Positions 15,050 through 24,077 of a stretch of DNA of 64,000 bases are shown in pieces. Each line of letters begins with the position of its first letter. Position 1 is the first letter of the stretch. The notes under the pieces were generated by a model. The model saw only the letters and a program-made list of their open reading frames with translations. It did no database searches and was not told the DNA's origin. The position numbers were made by a program, and so were the translations under genes. Source of the DNA: Verrucomicrobiota bacterium (GTDB taxonomy: Bacteria; Verrucomicrobiota; Verrucomicrobiia; Opitutales; Opitutaceae); assembly GCA_023416735.1 (NCBI GenBank), contig JAEZGX010000041.1:124001-188000 (forward strand), given 5' to 3'.

Positions 15050-17800
15050 TCACCCCTTCGGCATCGCTTCCGGCACCAGCGCCAGACACTCCATCGCCGC
15101 GAGGCCCCACTGCGCAGCTCCGTTCGTCGACATCCAGCGCGCCTCCTCCACCGGCCGCAGCACGTCCGGTCCTTTCACCAACGTCGTCTCGAGCTTCGGC
15201 TTGCGACCGCGCCCTTCGCTTCCTTCCGCGCCGTGGAATTCCTTCCACGCGCGCCGCGCCAGTTCCGGATCGTTTTTCAGCTTCGCCGCAAACGCCGTCA
15301 GCCGCGAATGCCCTTGCTGCAGACTGATCCCGCGCAACGGCGCCCCAAACTTCTTCGCCTGCTCCTCCGCCGGCGCGTTATACCACACGCAGTAATCCAG
15401 CCACGCCTGCGTGAACTCCGGCACGTCGAGCAACTCCACGAGTTCCGCGCACACTTCGACGAGCCCGAATACCGCGCTCAAATGCGACACGTTTGGCCGC
15501 TCGAACTCGCTTTTCGCGAATGCCCCGGTGTCCAAATTCATCCGCGCCCCGCCGGTGAAAAACCCCAGTGGCTGCGCCCCGATGCCCCGCATGCTCGCGA
15601 TCAACCGCTCGCGCGATTTCGCGTCGCCCGTGCGCTCCCACTCCGTCAACCACGCGCCCGCCAACGACCCCCAGTCTGTTCCGAAGCCCGCATAAACCTC
15701 CGTCGCATTCGGATCCGCCGCCGTCACGCGGTCGCGGGCCACCTTTCGGTTCGCCTGCACCATCGCCAGCGCGCGGCCGGCCTCCACTTGCTCGCGCATC
15801 AGGTCGCCGACGCGTTCGTCGCCCGTGAGATAATAATAATACCGACGATTCACCGCCGTGCTGATCCGCAGCTGCTTCGCCGAACAACCCCAGTGCAGCA
15901 CATTGTGCCGCGACCCCAACCGCGCGAAGCGACCGATGTGATGCACGTCCACTTCGCCCGTATGCCGGGTCATCGCTTCCGCGAAACGAAACACATCCGC
16001 GCGTCCCGTCCGCAGGAAATACATCCACAGCCAGATGTCCGTCGACAGCTCGGAATTGTCCCACGCGAAACCGCCCACGTCGTATTTCCATTCGTGACGG
16101 TCGGCATCGTAGCTGTGCATCACGTCACCAAAATTCCAATACCCATACCACCGCCGCTGCTCCTGCTGCTGCACGTAGAAATCGAAGGTCCACGCGAGCT
16201 GTTCCTCGATCGCTACCCGCTCCGGCGTCGACCGATCCTCCGGCGCCCACAATCCGCCAAACACCCCCGCCGCGCTCAACGTCCCCGGTCGCGCCACGAT
16301 CGCGGGCGGCGTCCGCACAATTTTCGCCAGGTCCGCCAGTTGCTCTCCCCGTGGCGTCGCCGGCAGCGCCCACACATACAGCTCGCTCGTCCTCGCCACG
16401 CCTTCCGGCACATCGTAGCCGGGTTCGTAGTCCTCATACGTGATGTCCAGCGCATCCAGCTGCTTCTCGTAGGTATCCTGGCCCATGCCGTCGTGATACC
16501 CGCGTAGATCCATCGGACCCGCCTCCGGCGCCCACAGCCACATCGTCACTTCCGCCGCATCCGTTGCCGCCCCACGAATATCGAGCTGCCCCGGATAACT
16601 CTGCCAAAAATTCCGCACCCCAAAGGCCACGCCGCCGTCCGGCGATCCGATGTAGCCCATCCCGCCCGCGCGCTGCCCGCGCGCCGCGCTGATCCACGTT
16701 TGCCCTTCCTTCGTGCGTTTGCGCAATTCGAAGCCGTCACAGTTCGGCTGATACAAGGTCCAGTCGCTCCACGCCGGAATCCAATGCAGCCGCTTGCTCA
16801 CATTCTCCGGCCAGGTGGCGATCGCCGGCGTCGCCTCGCCCGCCCGCTGCGCATTCCTCACCGCCGCACCGGGATCGCGCCGCAATCCCGTCAGCCCTCG
16901 CACCGCCTCGACAAAGAGTCCGTCTTCCTGACCCGAGAACCGCACATGCCGGTCGTGCAACTCGCCGCGCAGCGGCACCTGAAAACGCAGCCCAAGCCCG
17001 CGCACGAAATCCTTCTTCTCGTCACCATCGTAAACGATCGTGTGCAACACCCGCACCGCGTCGCCGCCCGCGTAGAAATACATCCGCACCACAAACGGGA
17101 GCCACGCCCCTCTGCCGCTTCCCGACGCGGCATGTTTGCCCTCCACCTTCACCACCGCCCGCACCGGCCCGCTCTGCTCGAGCGTCACCTTCCCAACTTC
17201 GCCTGAAAATTCCTCCACCGACGCATCCACCGCCGCGCTGTCCTGACGCAGCAGCACCAGTTTTCCATTCCGCAGAATCTCTTTTCCTCCTCGCGAAATC
17301 ACCGGCACCAGTTCCCGCCCTCGCTTCGCCACGCGCACTTGCATCACGCCGGTGTCGATCTCGATGGCGTCGCCGGTCTCCTTCGCGCTCAACGCCCGCG
17401 CGGGCGCAGCCGGCGAACCCGGCACCACCTCAAAACCCTCGCTCATCCCTTCTCCTGCCGGCACCGCATGCGCCGTCCATTTCAACGAGCCGTCCGGCCA
17501 CGTCGCGAGGGGCCAGCTCTGCACCGGCAACGCCGTCCCATTCGCCCCCTTCAACGCGAACGTCGTTCCCGCCGACTGCGTCCCGCGCGCCCACGCCGTG
17601 CCCCACGTCACTCCGGGTTGCACTTTCGGCGCCACACCATCGAGCCACCCCGCCTCGCCGGGCTTTCCACTGCCTCGCGTGGTCACCGCCGACCCGCCGC
17701 CATTCGTCTGCGCTTCCACCCGCCACGTCGCCACGATCTGTGCCGCCGCCGCCGCAATCGCCGAATTCTTCACAAACTGACGTCGAGTAATGGAGCTCAT
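15050..17800 (-). CDS. Tat-exported PcRGLX/YetA-like protein (PL26-type rhamnogalacturonan lyase candidate)
   Basis: A 916-residue protein with a twin-arginine signal (TRRQFVK at 5-11, then an alanine-rich stretch). After it comes the RIFT-barrel opening typical of the PcRGLX/YetA family (GVTWGTAWARGTQSAG, LPVQSWPLATWPDGSLKWTAHA). A second beta-rich part (about 250-330) precedes a long helical part with WYGYWNFGDVMHSYD and HNVLHWGCSAKQLR, which looks like an (alpha/alpha) toroid. PcRGLX is the exo-acting rhamnogalacturonan lyase that founded PL26, so release of unsaturated galacturonyl-rhamnose from pectin is plausible. The adjacent rhamnose mutarotase supports this. No lyase active-site residues were verified. 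Confidence 0.75.
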   Translation of the reverse strand: MSSITRRQFVKNSAIAAAAAQIVATWRVEAQTNGGGSAVTTRGSGKPGEAGWLDGVAPKVQPGVTWGTAWARGTQSAGTTFALKGANGTALPVQSWPLATWPDGSLKWTAHAVPAGEGMSEGFEVVPGSPAAPARALSAKETGDAIEIDTGVMQVRVAKRGRELVPVISRGGKEILRNGKLVLLRQDSAAVDASVEEFSGEVGKVTLEQSGPVRAVVKVEGKHAASGSGRGAWLPFVVRMYFYAGGDAVRVLHTIVYDGDEKKDFVRGLGLRFQVPLRGELHDRHVRFSGQEDGLFVEAVRGLTGLRRDPGAAVRNAQRAGEATPAIATWPENVSKRLHWIPAWSDWTLYQPNCDGFELRKRTKEGQTWISAARGQRAGGMGYIGSPDGGVAFGVRNFWQSYPGQLDIRGAATDAAEVTMWLWAPEAGPMDLRGYHDGMGQDTYEKQLDALDITYEDYEPGYDVPEGVARTSELYVWALPATPRGEQLADLAKIVRTPPAIVARPGTLSAAGVFGGLWAPEDRSTPERVAIEEQLAWTFDFYVQQQEQRRWYGYWNFGDVMHSYDADRHEWKYDVGGFAWDNSELSTDIWLWMYFLRTGRADVFRFAEAMTRHTGEVDVHHIGRFARLGSRHNVLHWGCSAKQLRISTAVNRRYYYYLTGDERVGDLMREQVEAGRALAMVQANRKVARDRVTAADPNATEVYAGFGTDWGSLAGAWLTEWERTGDAKSRERLIASMRGIGAQPLGFFTGGARMNLDTGAFAKSEFERPNVSHLSAVFGLVEVCAELVELLDVPEFTQAWLDYCVWYNAPAEEQAKKFGAPLRGISLQQGHSRLTAFAAKLKNDPELARRAWKEFHGAEGSEGRGRKPKLETTLVKGPDVLRPVEEARWMSTNGAAQWGLAAMECLALVPEAMPKG

Positions 17801-17849
17801 AATAAATAAAGAAAGTAATCCAACGCTTCAGCCCGCCACGGGTTCCGCC

Positions 17850-18164
17850 TCAATCCAGATGAAACACCTCGCGTAGCTCCGCCGACACCGGACTCGAGTC
17901 CGCATTGCTCGGCATCACATCGCCCATGTGTTTCCACCAACGCTGACACTCGGGCGTCTGCGCGATCGCATTCCACCGCGCCTCGTCCTCGATTTCCACA
18001 TACGCGAACAACTGCCGCGTCTGCGGATGCAGAAAGATCGAGTAGTTGTGCACACCGTGCGCCTTCAACACCCGCTCCAACTCCGGCCAGATCGGCCGGT
18101 GTCGCCGCTCGTATTCCTGTTCCTTGCCGGCGTCGACCGACATAACGAATGCTTTGCGAATCAT
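17850..18164 (-). CDS. rhaM: L-rhamnose mutarotase
   Basis: A 104-residue protein, exactly the usual RhaM length, which interconverts alpha- and beta-L-rhamnose in the cytoplasm. Conserved active-site residues are visible: H22 in RRHRPIWPE, Y41 in HNYSIF, and the pair W76-W77 in CQRWWKHM. The frame is open upstream to 18200, but the ATG at 18164 (MIRKAFVMSV) is the family start. It lies 49 bases downstream of the PcRGLX-like start on the same strand and upstream of it in transcription order, so the two probably form an operon for rhamnose-containing pectin. Confidence 0.93.
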   Translation of the reverse strand: MIRKAFVMSVDAGKEQEYERRHRPIWPELERVLKAHGVHNYSIFLHPQTRQLFAYVEIEDEARWNAIAQTPECQRWWKHMGDVMPSNADSSPVSAELREVFHLD

Positions 18165-18344
18165 GATGGGGAAGAAAGCGCTCCGCACGCTACACGCCAA
18201 CCGCTCCTCCGCTAATCCGCTTTAGGGGGACAGTTCGAATGTCAGAGTTAATGCCAGGCCACCCGTCTCGGGCAAAATTCGGACTCTCCGAATTTCCATT
18301 GAACTCCCCCTCGCCCGTCCAAAGTTTCCCCTCACCACTTCGCC

Positions 18345-19364
18345 ATGGCCGCCCCCACTCTGCGCACGCTCGCTCGCTCCCTCGGTCTCTCCCGCACCAC
18401 CGTTTCCGACGCGCTTCGCGGCTCGCCCCGTGTCAATCCCGACACCGTCGCACGCGTCCGCGCCGCCGCTGAAGCCGCCGGCTACGAACGCAATCCCCTC
18501 ACCGGCGCCGTGATGTCGCTGCTCCGCCGCTCGCGCGGACAACAATTCCGCGGCGTCCTCGCCGCCCTCGAAGTCGTCGAACCCGGCCGCCCATCCCACG
18601 CCGTCCGCTACAACGAATCCCTCCTCGCCGGTATCTCCGAACGCGCCAATGAACTCGGCTTCAAGGTCGAGCGCTTCGAGATCGGTCCGCAGGGCGTCCG
18701 TCTCAACCGACTGGATACAATCCTCCACACGCGCGGCATCCAAGGCATCGTCGTTCTGCCCGCTTCCGGCTTTCCCGACCTCTCGCCGCTTTCGTGGACG
18801 CGCTACACCGCCGTTTACGCCGACTACTTCATCGACCATCCGCCACTCCACTGCGTCTGCTCCGATCACTACCGCTCCATGGTCGGACTCCTCCAGGAAC
18901 TCCACGCTCGCGGCTATCGCCGCCCGGGCCTCTTCATGGAGATCACGCACGACGAACGCCTCCACTTCCGCTGGGAAGGCGCCTTCCTCGCCCTCCAGAA
19001 ATACCTTCCCGAAACCACCGCCGTGCCCGCGCTCCGCATGAAGTCCATCGCTCGCGCCGAGTTCGAAGCGTGGTTCAAGAAATACAAACCCGACGTCGTT
19101 CTCGGTCACTCGCCCGAAGCCATCGGCTGGATGAAAGCCGCCGGCGCAAAAATCCCCAAGACTCACGCGTTCGTCTGCCTCAACTCGCTCCGGTGCGAAG
19201 ACGAATGCGCCGCGCTCGACCTCCGCAGTTCGCTCCTCGGTGCCCGCTGCGCCGAACTCGTCATTGGCCAGCTCCTTCACAACGAATTTGGCGTCCCCGA
19301 CCAGCCGTCACTCACCACCATCCCCGCCATTCTTCGCGAAGGGCCCACGTTGCGCTCACGCTGA
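18345..19364 (+). CDS. LacI-family transcriptional regulator
   Basis: A 339-residue LacI/GalR regulator. The N-terminal helix-turn-helix (TLRTLARSLGLSRTTVSDALRG, residues 5-26) is followed by the hinge (RVRAAAEAAGYERN) and a sugar-binding periplasmic-protein-like core with LLQELHARGYRRPGLFM and the C-terminal GARCAELVIGQLL. It is divergent from rhaM and the PcRGLX-like gene, with a 180-base gap, so it most likely controls these in response to a rhamnose-containing ligand. I found no clear LacI operator by eye in the gap. Confidence 0.9.
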   Translation: MAAPTLRTLARSLGLSRTTVSDALRGSPRVNPDTVARVRAAAEAAGYERNPLTGAVMSLLRRSRGQQFRGVLAALEVVEPGRPSHAVRYNESLLAGISERANELGFKVERFEIGPQGVRLNRLDTILHTRGIQGIVVLPASGFPDLSPLSWTRYTAVYADYFIDHPPLHCVCSDHYRSMVGLLQELHARGYRRPGLFMEITHDERLHFRWEGAFLALQKYLPETTAVPALRMKSIARAEFEAWFKKYKPDVVLGHSPEAIGWMKAAGAKIPKTHAFVCLNSLRCEDECAALDLRSSLLGARCAELVIGQLLHNEFGVPDQPSLTTIPAILREGPTLRSR

Positions 19365-19411
19365 TCGCGTCGCTAGGCGTGACCGCGCAGCGCAGCGATC
19401 CGGCCCGCCAT

Positions 19412-19810
19412 TCAGTCCTCCTCCGCTTCTCCCACCGCGCCGCCATTTGCCGGCAGCCGCTGCGGCATGAACCAGAAATACAGCATCAGCCACCAACTCC
19501 AGCAGCTGCGATAAAGGAGGATCGGCACCACCGTGCACCCCACCACCGCCAGCACCGTCGCGGCCGTCCACGAGATCGTTCCCGCCGCGCCCGCGACGAT
19601 CGCGGGTATCACGAAGACGAAGGCCGCGATGGAATAATTTAGCACCCAGGGACCGAGGAAAAAACCCTCCCCGCGATCAAAACCGGTTCCACAACTCGGA
19701 CACCGCCGCCGAATCCGCAGCGAACGCGGAGGAAAGAGCGTTCGCTCGCCGCAGTTGGGACACCGATGCGCAAATCCCCGCGCAATGATCTGATTTTTTC
19801 CGACCTGCAT
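19412..19810 (-). CDS. DUF983 zinc-ribbon membrane protein
   Basis: A 132-residue protein with an N-terminal zinc ribbon (CPNCGERTLF ... CPSCGTGF) and two transmembrane segments (WVLNYSIAAFVFVIPAIVAG and TAATVLAVVGCTVVPILLY), the architecture of DUF983. It lies 86 bases beyond the stop of the MFS gene on the same strand, so it could be read through from the large operon. The family is usually found with unrelated housekeeping genes and its role is unknown. Confidence 0.82.
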   Translation of the reverse strand: MQVGKNQIIARGFAHRCPNCGERTLFPPRSLRIRRRCPSCGTGFDRGEGFFLGPWVLNYSIAAFVFVIPAIVAGAAGTISWTAATVLAVVGCTVVPILLYRSCWSWWLMLYFWFMPQRLPANGGAVGEAEED

Positions 19811-19896
19811 GCCCCACGCTACGCAACTCTCCGCGGGCTGCAAAGCCTCGGGAACGCCGCGCTTCTGCGCTTCGCGCACTCCTCCCGCCGCGCCCG

Positions 19897-21180
19897 TCAC
19901 GCCCCTTCGGGCGCCTCCACGTAGCGATCGCGCTGGAAGGTGAAGATGCGCGCCACCAAAGCCGCGATGCTTCCCACCGTGTAGGTCACCGCGAGCGCAG
20001 CGAAGCCGATCGAAGCGCCACGCGTGTTGCCAAACGCCTCGCAGAGATGTCCGAAAATCCACGGCGCCGTCGATCCGAGCAGATACACGGTCATCACTTG
20101 CACGCTCAACACCGATGACCGAAATCTCGGCGCAATCACATCGAACAACGCCGCGGGGGTGTTCGCTTGATAAAAACCCTGACACAACCCGAGCATCACC
20201 ATGCCCGCGCAGGTGAGCACCAGCGTCGGCGCAAACGCCACCAGCAGAATCGCCGGCACGCACAGGATCATCGCGCCCGCGTCGAGCTCGAGGCGAAAGC
20301 CCGGACGGTGCTTCACCATCCGGTCCGACCAAAGCCCGCCCAACAACACGCCGCCCATCGCCGCGAGGTAAACCGAGCTCATCGCCAGCGAACCGGCCTT
20401 CGTCATCGAAAGGCCAAATTTGTCCTGCAAGAACACCGGCGCCCACACGACGTAGGCATTGAATTGCAGCACCACCGCGAGATAACCCGCCGTGATCAGC
20501 GCCGCCGTGCGCGTTTTCACCAGGAGCTTCAGCGCCGTCAGCGGCCCGAGTTTTTCCTTAACGGTGCGCGTCACCACTGGCGCCGGACGCATCCGGAACA
20601 TCAGGAAAACGCCCAACACCAACCCCGCTCCACCGAAGATCGTAAACGCCGCCCGCCACCCGAGTTTTTGCCCGATATAGCCCGCCACGAGGCCGCTCGT
20701 CATCATCGCGATGTAGAGCGTCGTCTGATGAAGCGACATCGCCACCGTGCGCGTCTGCTGGTGATACGACGCAATCAAGGGATACGCCGACGGCGTATAA
20801 AACGCCTCGCTTCCACCTGTCGCCACGCTGCGCAAGAGAATGAGCCCGATCACGCCACCCGCGAATCCCGTGCAGAGCGTCGCCCCGCTCCAGCAAATCA
20901 GCGCGCCGATGATCACCCACTTTCGATTGCACGAATCACCGACGTATCCCGCCACCGGCATCATCGCCGCCATCACCACAAAGAAAATAGTGCCGATCAG
21001 GCCGACCTGGCTCTGCGTCAGCTCCAGGTCCTTCATGATGTCCGACAACACCACGCCGAAAATCGCGCGATCCGCCTGGTGCAGGAAAAACACCATGCAC
21101 AACATCACCAACAGCTCCCACTTGTAGCCGTCCTTCGTCGCGGCGGGGGCGCCGTCCACCATCGTCGTTGCGGTGCTCAT
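19897..21180 (-). CDS. MFS transporter, sugar-acid (ACS)-like
   Basis: A 427-residue major facilitator with about 12 membrane segments. It opens WELLVMLCMVFFLHQADRAIFG and carries the loop 2-3 motif GYVGDSCNRKWVIIGAL. The early D-R-A pattern and LSDIMKDLELTQSQVGL resemble anion:cation symporters such as galactonate or glucarate transporters. Its ATG overlaps the stop of the DgoD-like dehydratase (ATGA), so it is translationally coupled to a sugar-acid enzyme, which supports a hexonate or related acid as cargo. It is the last clear member of the long leftward operon. The frame extends upstream to 21525, but only from the ATG at 21180 does it look like a transporter. Confidence 0.88.
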   Translation of the reverse strand: MSTATTMVDGAPAATKDGYKWELLVMLCMVFFLHQADRAIFGVVLSDIMKDLELTQSQVGLIGTIFFVVMAAMMPVAGYVGDSCNRKWVIIGALICWSGATLCTGFAGGVIGLILLRSVATGGSEAFYTPSAYPLIASYHQQTRTVAMSLHQTTLYIAMMTSGLVAGYIGQKLGWRAAFTIFGGAGLVLGVFLMFRMRPAPVVTRTVKEKLGPLTALKLLVKTRTAALITAGYLAVVLQFNAYVVWAPVFLQDKFGLSMTKAGSLAMSSVYLAAMGGVLLGGLWSDRMVKHRPGFRLELDAGAMILCVPAILLVAFAPTLVLTCAGMVMLGLCQGFYQANTPAALFDVIAPRFRSSVLSVQVMTVYLLGSTAPWIFGHLCEAFGNTRGASIGFAALAVTYTVGSIAALVARIFTFQRDRYVEAPEGA

Positions 21181-22340
21181 CGTTTGAACCACTCCTTTGC
21201 TCCTTCCGGACGAATTGCAGTGAGATCGCCGCGATAATGGCGCAGACGATGCGGTTTCGGCGGATGCTTGAGCAGCTCCGCTTCGTTCAACTCGATGCCC
21301 AGTCCCGGCCGCGTCGGGATCAGCATGTGCCCGTCCTCCACGCGAATCTCCTCGTCGCTGATGTCTCTGCGCCAGGGCACGTCGTTGATCATCGTTTCCA
21401 GCAGGAAGAAATTCGGCGTGCTCGCCGCGACGTGCAGCGTCGCAATATTCGTGATCGGCCCCATCGGATTGTGCGGACAAAAGCCGATCCCTGCCGCATC
21501 CGCCCAACCTGCCATGAGCCGGCATTCCTTGATGCTCGTCCGGCAGATATCCGGCTGGATGAAATCCGCACAGCCGCGCGTGATGTAGTCGTGCGCCTGA
21601 TACCGCGTGTAAATCCGTTCACCCGCGGCGATCGGCACCTGCACGCGCCGGCGCAGATGCGCGAGGCCTTCAAACAGCTCCGGGAACAAAGGCTCCTCGA
21701 ACCACAGGATGTTGAATGGCTGCAGCGCCACCGCCACGCGCACCGCCGTCTCCACGTTGAACCGCCCATGGCCTTCGATCATGAGGTCGATCGAATCGCC
21801 CACCGCTTCGCGCACCGCCGCCACGCAACGAATCGCCTCGCGCAATTCCGCGGTCGTGATGTCGCGATACATGCTGCCGAAGGGGTCCCACTTCAGCGCC
21901 TTCCAACCAAGCGCCACCGCCTCGCGGGCTTTCGCCGCAAACTCCTCCGGCGTCTTCGCCGGCACAAACCACGCATTCGCATAACAGCGCACGCGATCCC
22001 GGCACTGCCCGCCCAACAGCTGCCACACCGGCTGGCCCAGCCATTTCCCTTTGATGTCCCAGCACGCCATCTCGATTCCCGCCAGCGCACTCGTCAGCAC
22101 CGGCCCCATTCGCCAGAACGAGTCTCGATAGAGATCGTGGGTGAGCGCATCGATGTCCCGCGGATCACGCCCCAGCAACGAGGGCGTCAGATCCTCGATC
22201 ATCCCCATGATCGCGTTCTCATGCAGTCCGATCGAACACTCGCCATAGCCGTGAACGCCTTCGTCGGTTTCGATTTTGATAAACGCGAAGTTCGTTCGAT
22301 ACGCATCGACGAGCCACTTTTTGATTCCCGTAATTTTCAT
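21177..22340 (-). CDS. Enolase-superfamily sugar-acid dehydratase, galactonate dehydratase (DgoD)-like
   Basis: A 387-residue mandelate-racemase-subgroup enzyme expected to dehydrate an aldonate to its 2-keto-3-deoxy acid. It aligns end to end by eye with E. coli DgoD (MKIT start, IKIETDEGVHGYGE, LAGIEMACWDIKGKWLGQPVWQLLGG). The metal ligands fall at E189 (IEGHGRF), E215/E216 (WFEEP) and E241 (AAGERIY), and the catalytic His at 290 (CPHNPMGP). DgoD has Asp at the first ligand position, so Glu here is a small departure and substrate specificity may differ. It sits between an SDR (19-base gap) and an MFS transporter (overlapping). D-galactonate would fit the alpha-galactosidase in the operon. 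Confidence 0.88.
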   Translation of the reverse strand: MKITGIKKWLVDAYRTNFAFIKIETDEGVHGYGECSIGLHENAIMGMIEDLTPSLLGRDPRDIDALTHDLYRDSFWRMGPVLTSALAGIEMACWDIKGKWLGQPVWQLLGGQCRDRVRCYANAWFVPAKTPEEFAAKAREAVALGWKALKWDPFGSMYRDITTAELREAIRCVAAVREAVGDSIDLMIEGHGRFNVETAVRVAVALQPFNILWFEEPLFPELFEGLAHLRRRVQVPIAAGERIYTRYQAHDYITRGCADFIQPDICRTSIKECRLMAGWADAAGIGFCPHNPMGPITNIATLHVAASTPNFFLLETMINDVPWRRDISDEEIRVEDGHMLIPTRPGLGIELNEAELLKHPPKPHRLRHYRGDLTAIRPEGAKEWFKR

Positions 22341-22359
22341 GAAAGTCTCGTTGTAATGG

Positions 22360-23112
22360 TTAAGGCGCGACAAAGCGTCCGCCGTTCACCGCGATGTTTT
22401 CCCCCGTGATGAAGCTCGCGTTCACCAGGAACAGCACCGCATCCGCCACGTCCTGCGGTTGACCCGGCCGCCCCAGCGGAACGCTCGCCGCGAACTCCGC
22501 GAGTTTCTCCGCGGGCCAGCGCGTTTTCATCACTTCCGTCTCGATATAATCGGGCGTCACCGTGTTGGCCGTGATGCCGACGCGCATCCCTCGCCGCGCG
22601 AGCGATCGCGTGAGACCAAACATCCCCGCCTTCGCACAGCTATACGCGATCCATTCGTCATCCGGTTTGCCCATCACACCTTGGACCGAGGAGATGTTAA
22701 TCACCCGCCCAAACCCTTTCTTCTCCATGCCGGGCCACATCGCCATCGCACACAGATAAGCACCCTTCAAATCGACCGCCAAAACGCGATCCCACCATTC
22801 GTCCAGCGAAACGCTCGCCGGCCGCGGCGGCTCCACTCGCGCGCAATTCACCAGAATATCCGGCCCGCCCAAACGTTCCGCCGTCGCCGCCATCATCCGC
22901 TCGACCGCATCCCGCTGCGAAATATCCGCCACCGCCGCCTGCGCCGTTCCGCCCGCAGCCGCGATTTCCGCGACGACGCGGCTCGCGCGTTCTTCGCTGA
23001 CGTCGTTGACCGCCACCTTGCAGCCTTGCGCTGCGAGCGCCTTGGCAATCGCGCGCCCGACACCCTGCCCCGCGCCGGTGACCACCGCCACATGTTCGGA
23101 AAGTGAATTCAT
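22360..23112 (-). CDS. SDR-family dehydrogenase, sugar 1-dehydrogenase candidate
   Basis: A 250-residue classical short-chain dehydrogenase. It has the cofactor motif TGAGQGVG (12-19), the catalytic Ser in INISSVQG (141-142) and Y157-x3-K161 (YSCAKAG). The usual NNAG after strand 4 reads VNCARVEP here, an uncommon variant. Asp at position 37 (VNDVSE) points to NAD rather than NADP. It overlaps the aldolase stop by 4 bases and precedes the dehydratase. The operon logic (sugar to lactone/aldonate to keto-deoxy acid to pyruvate) suggests galactose or a related aldose as substrate. That is inference. Confidence 0.85.
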   Translation of the reverse strand: MNSLSEHVAVVTGAGQGVGRAIAKALAAQGCKVAVNDVSEERASRVVAEIAAAGGTAQAAVADISQRDAVERMMAATAERLGGPDILVNCARVEPPRPASVSLDEWWDRVLAVDLKGAYLCAMAMWPGMEKKGFGRVINISSVQGVMGKPDDEWIAYSCAKAGMFGLTRSLARRGMRVGITANTVTPDYIETEVMKTRWPAEKLAEFAASVPLGRPGQPQDVADAVLFLVNASFITGENIAVNGGRFVAP

Positions 23113-24077
23113 GATGTTGAAATTGCTCCGTTCGCTTTCACGCCCAACTCGGCCAACCGCGCGTTCAACCGCTCGAGCTGATCCGACGAAAGCCGTTCGA
23201 AGGGTTCACTCATGTGGTCCGCACAAATGTTCAGCAGCGCCAGCGCCGCTTTGAGCGTCCGAATCGTTCCCGACGTGCCGCGTTCAATCAGGTTATAAAT
23301 CCCGCGACGCACCTCCGCCGTTTTCTGAAACTCCTCGATCGCCGCCTCGTCGCCGCTTCGCACCGCTTCATAGGCGCCAACGAGCATCCGCGGAAAAACA
23401 TTTGCACCCGCACACACGCCGCCCGCCGCACCCGCCCGCAAGGCATCGACCAACAGATGTTCGTGTCCGGCAAAGACGGGCCAGTCCGGACGCTCCCGCG
23501 CGATTTCCACCAGCTCCACCACGCTGTCCTTGTTTCCGGAACTGTCCTTCAATCCCGCAATCCGCTCGATTTCCATCAGGCGCCGCACCGTCTCCGGCAA
23601 AATGCCGACCTTCGTCAGCGCCGGCATGTTGTAAACGAACAGCGGCAATGGGGACTGCTCCGCCAGCGAACGATAATAAGTCACCACGTCGTGCTGATCC
23701 AAAGGTAGGTAAAACGGCGGCGCCGCCACCACCGCATCCGCGCCCGCCTCCGCCGCTTCGCGCGTGCTCGCGACCGCCTCCGCCATCGCACAATCCGTCA
23801 CCCCCACCAGCACCGGCACACGGCCTTTCACGGTGCGGCACGCCTGCACCACGACCTCCCGCCGCAACCGCCGGCTCAGACACGGTCCTTCTCCGGTCGT
23901 CCCAAGCACAAACACGCCCGTCACCCCGCCGCCAATCACATGCTCGATCAACCGATCGAATCCCGCCGTATCCAAGGTATCACGACCGCTCAGCGGCGTG
24001 ACGAGAGGCGGCACGATTCCATGCCACTTGCTGCGCGCCCCGTCCGATGCGGCTCGCGTTTGTTCCGATGCGCTCAT
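23109..24077 (-). CDS. DapA/NanA-family aldolase (2-keto-3-deoxy acid aldolase candidate)
   Basis: A 322-residue Schiff-base aldolase of the dihydrodipicolinate synthase family. GTTGEG (59-64) binds the keto-acid carboxylate, Y149 (VYNMP) is the catalytic Tyr and K177 (AGLKDSSGN) forms the Schiff base. In this setting, after a dehydratase and a dehydrogenase, it most likely cleaves a 2-keto-3-deoxy-hexonate to pyruvate and glyceraldehyde. A true DapA would not be expected in a carbohydrate operon. The ATG at 24077 overlaps the stop of the Fe-S gene; the frame is open to 24134 but the extra residues are not family-like. Confidence 0.87.
   Translation of the reverse strand: MSASEQTRAASDGARSKWHGIVPPLVTPLSGRDTLDTAGFDRLIEHVIGGGVTGVFVLGTTGEGPCLSRRLRREVVVQACRTVKGRVPVLVGVTDCAMAEAVASTREAAEAGADAVVAAPPFYLPLDQHDVVTYYRSLAEQSPLPLFVYNMPALTKVGILPETVRRLMEIERIAGLKDSSGNKDSVVELVEIARERPDWPVFAGHEHLLVDALRAGAAGGVCAGANVFPRMLVGAYEAVRSGDEAAIEEFQKTAEVRRGIYNLIERGTSGTIRTLKAALALLNICADHMSEPFERLSSDQLERLNARLAELGVKANGAISTS

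Noticed and set aside
23109..24077. Lysine-biosynthetic DapA
   Set aside because: The fold and Schiff-base lysine fit, but the operon context with dehydrogenase, dehydratase and sugar-acid transporter points to a keto-deoxy acid aldolase.
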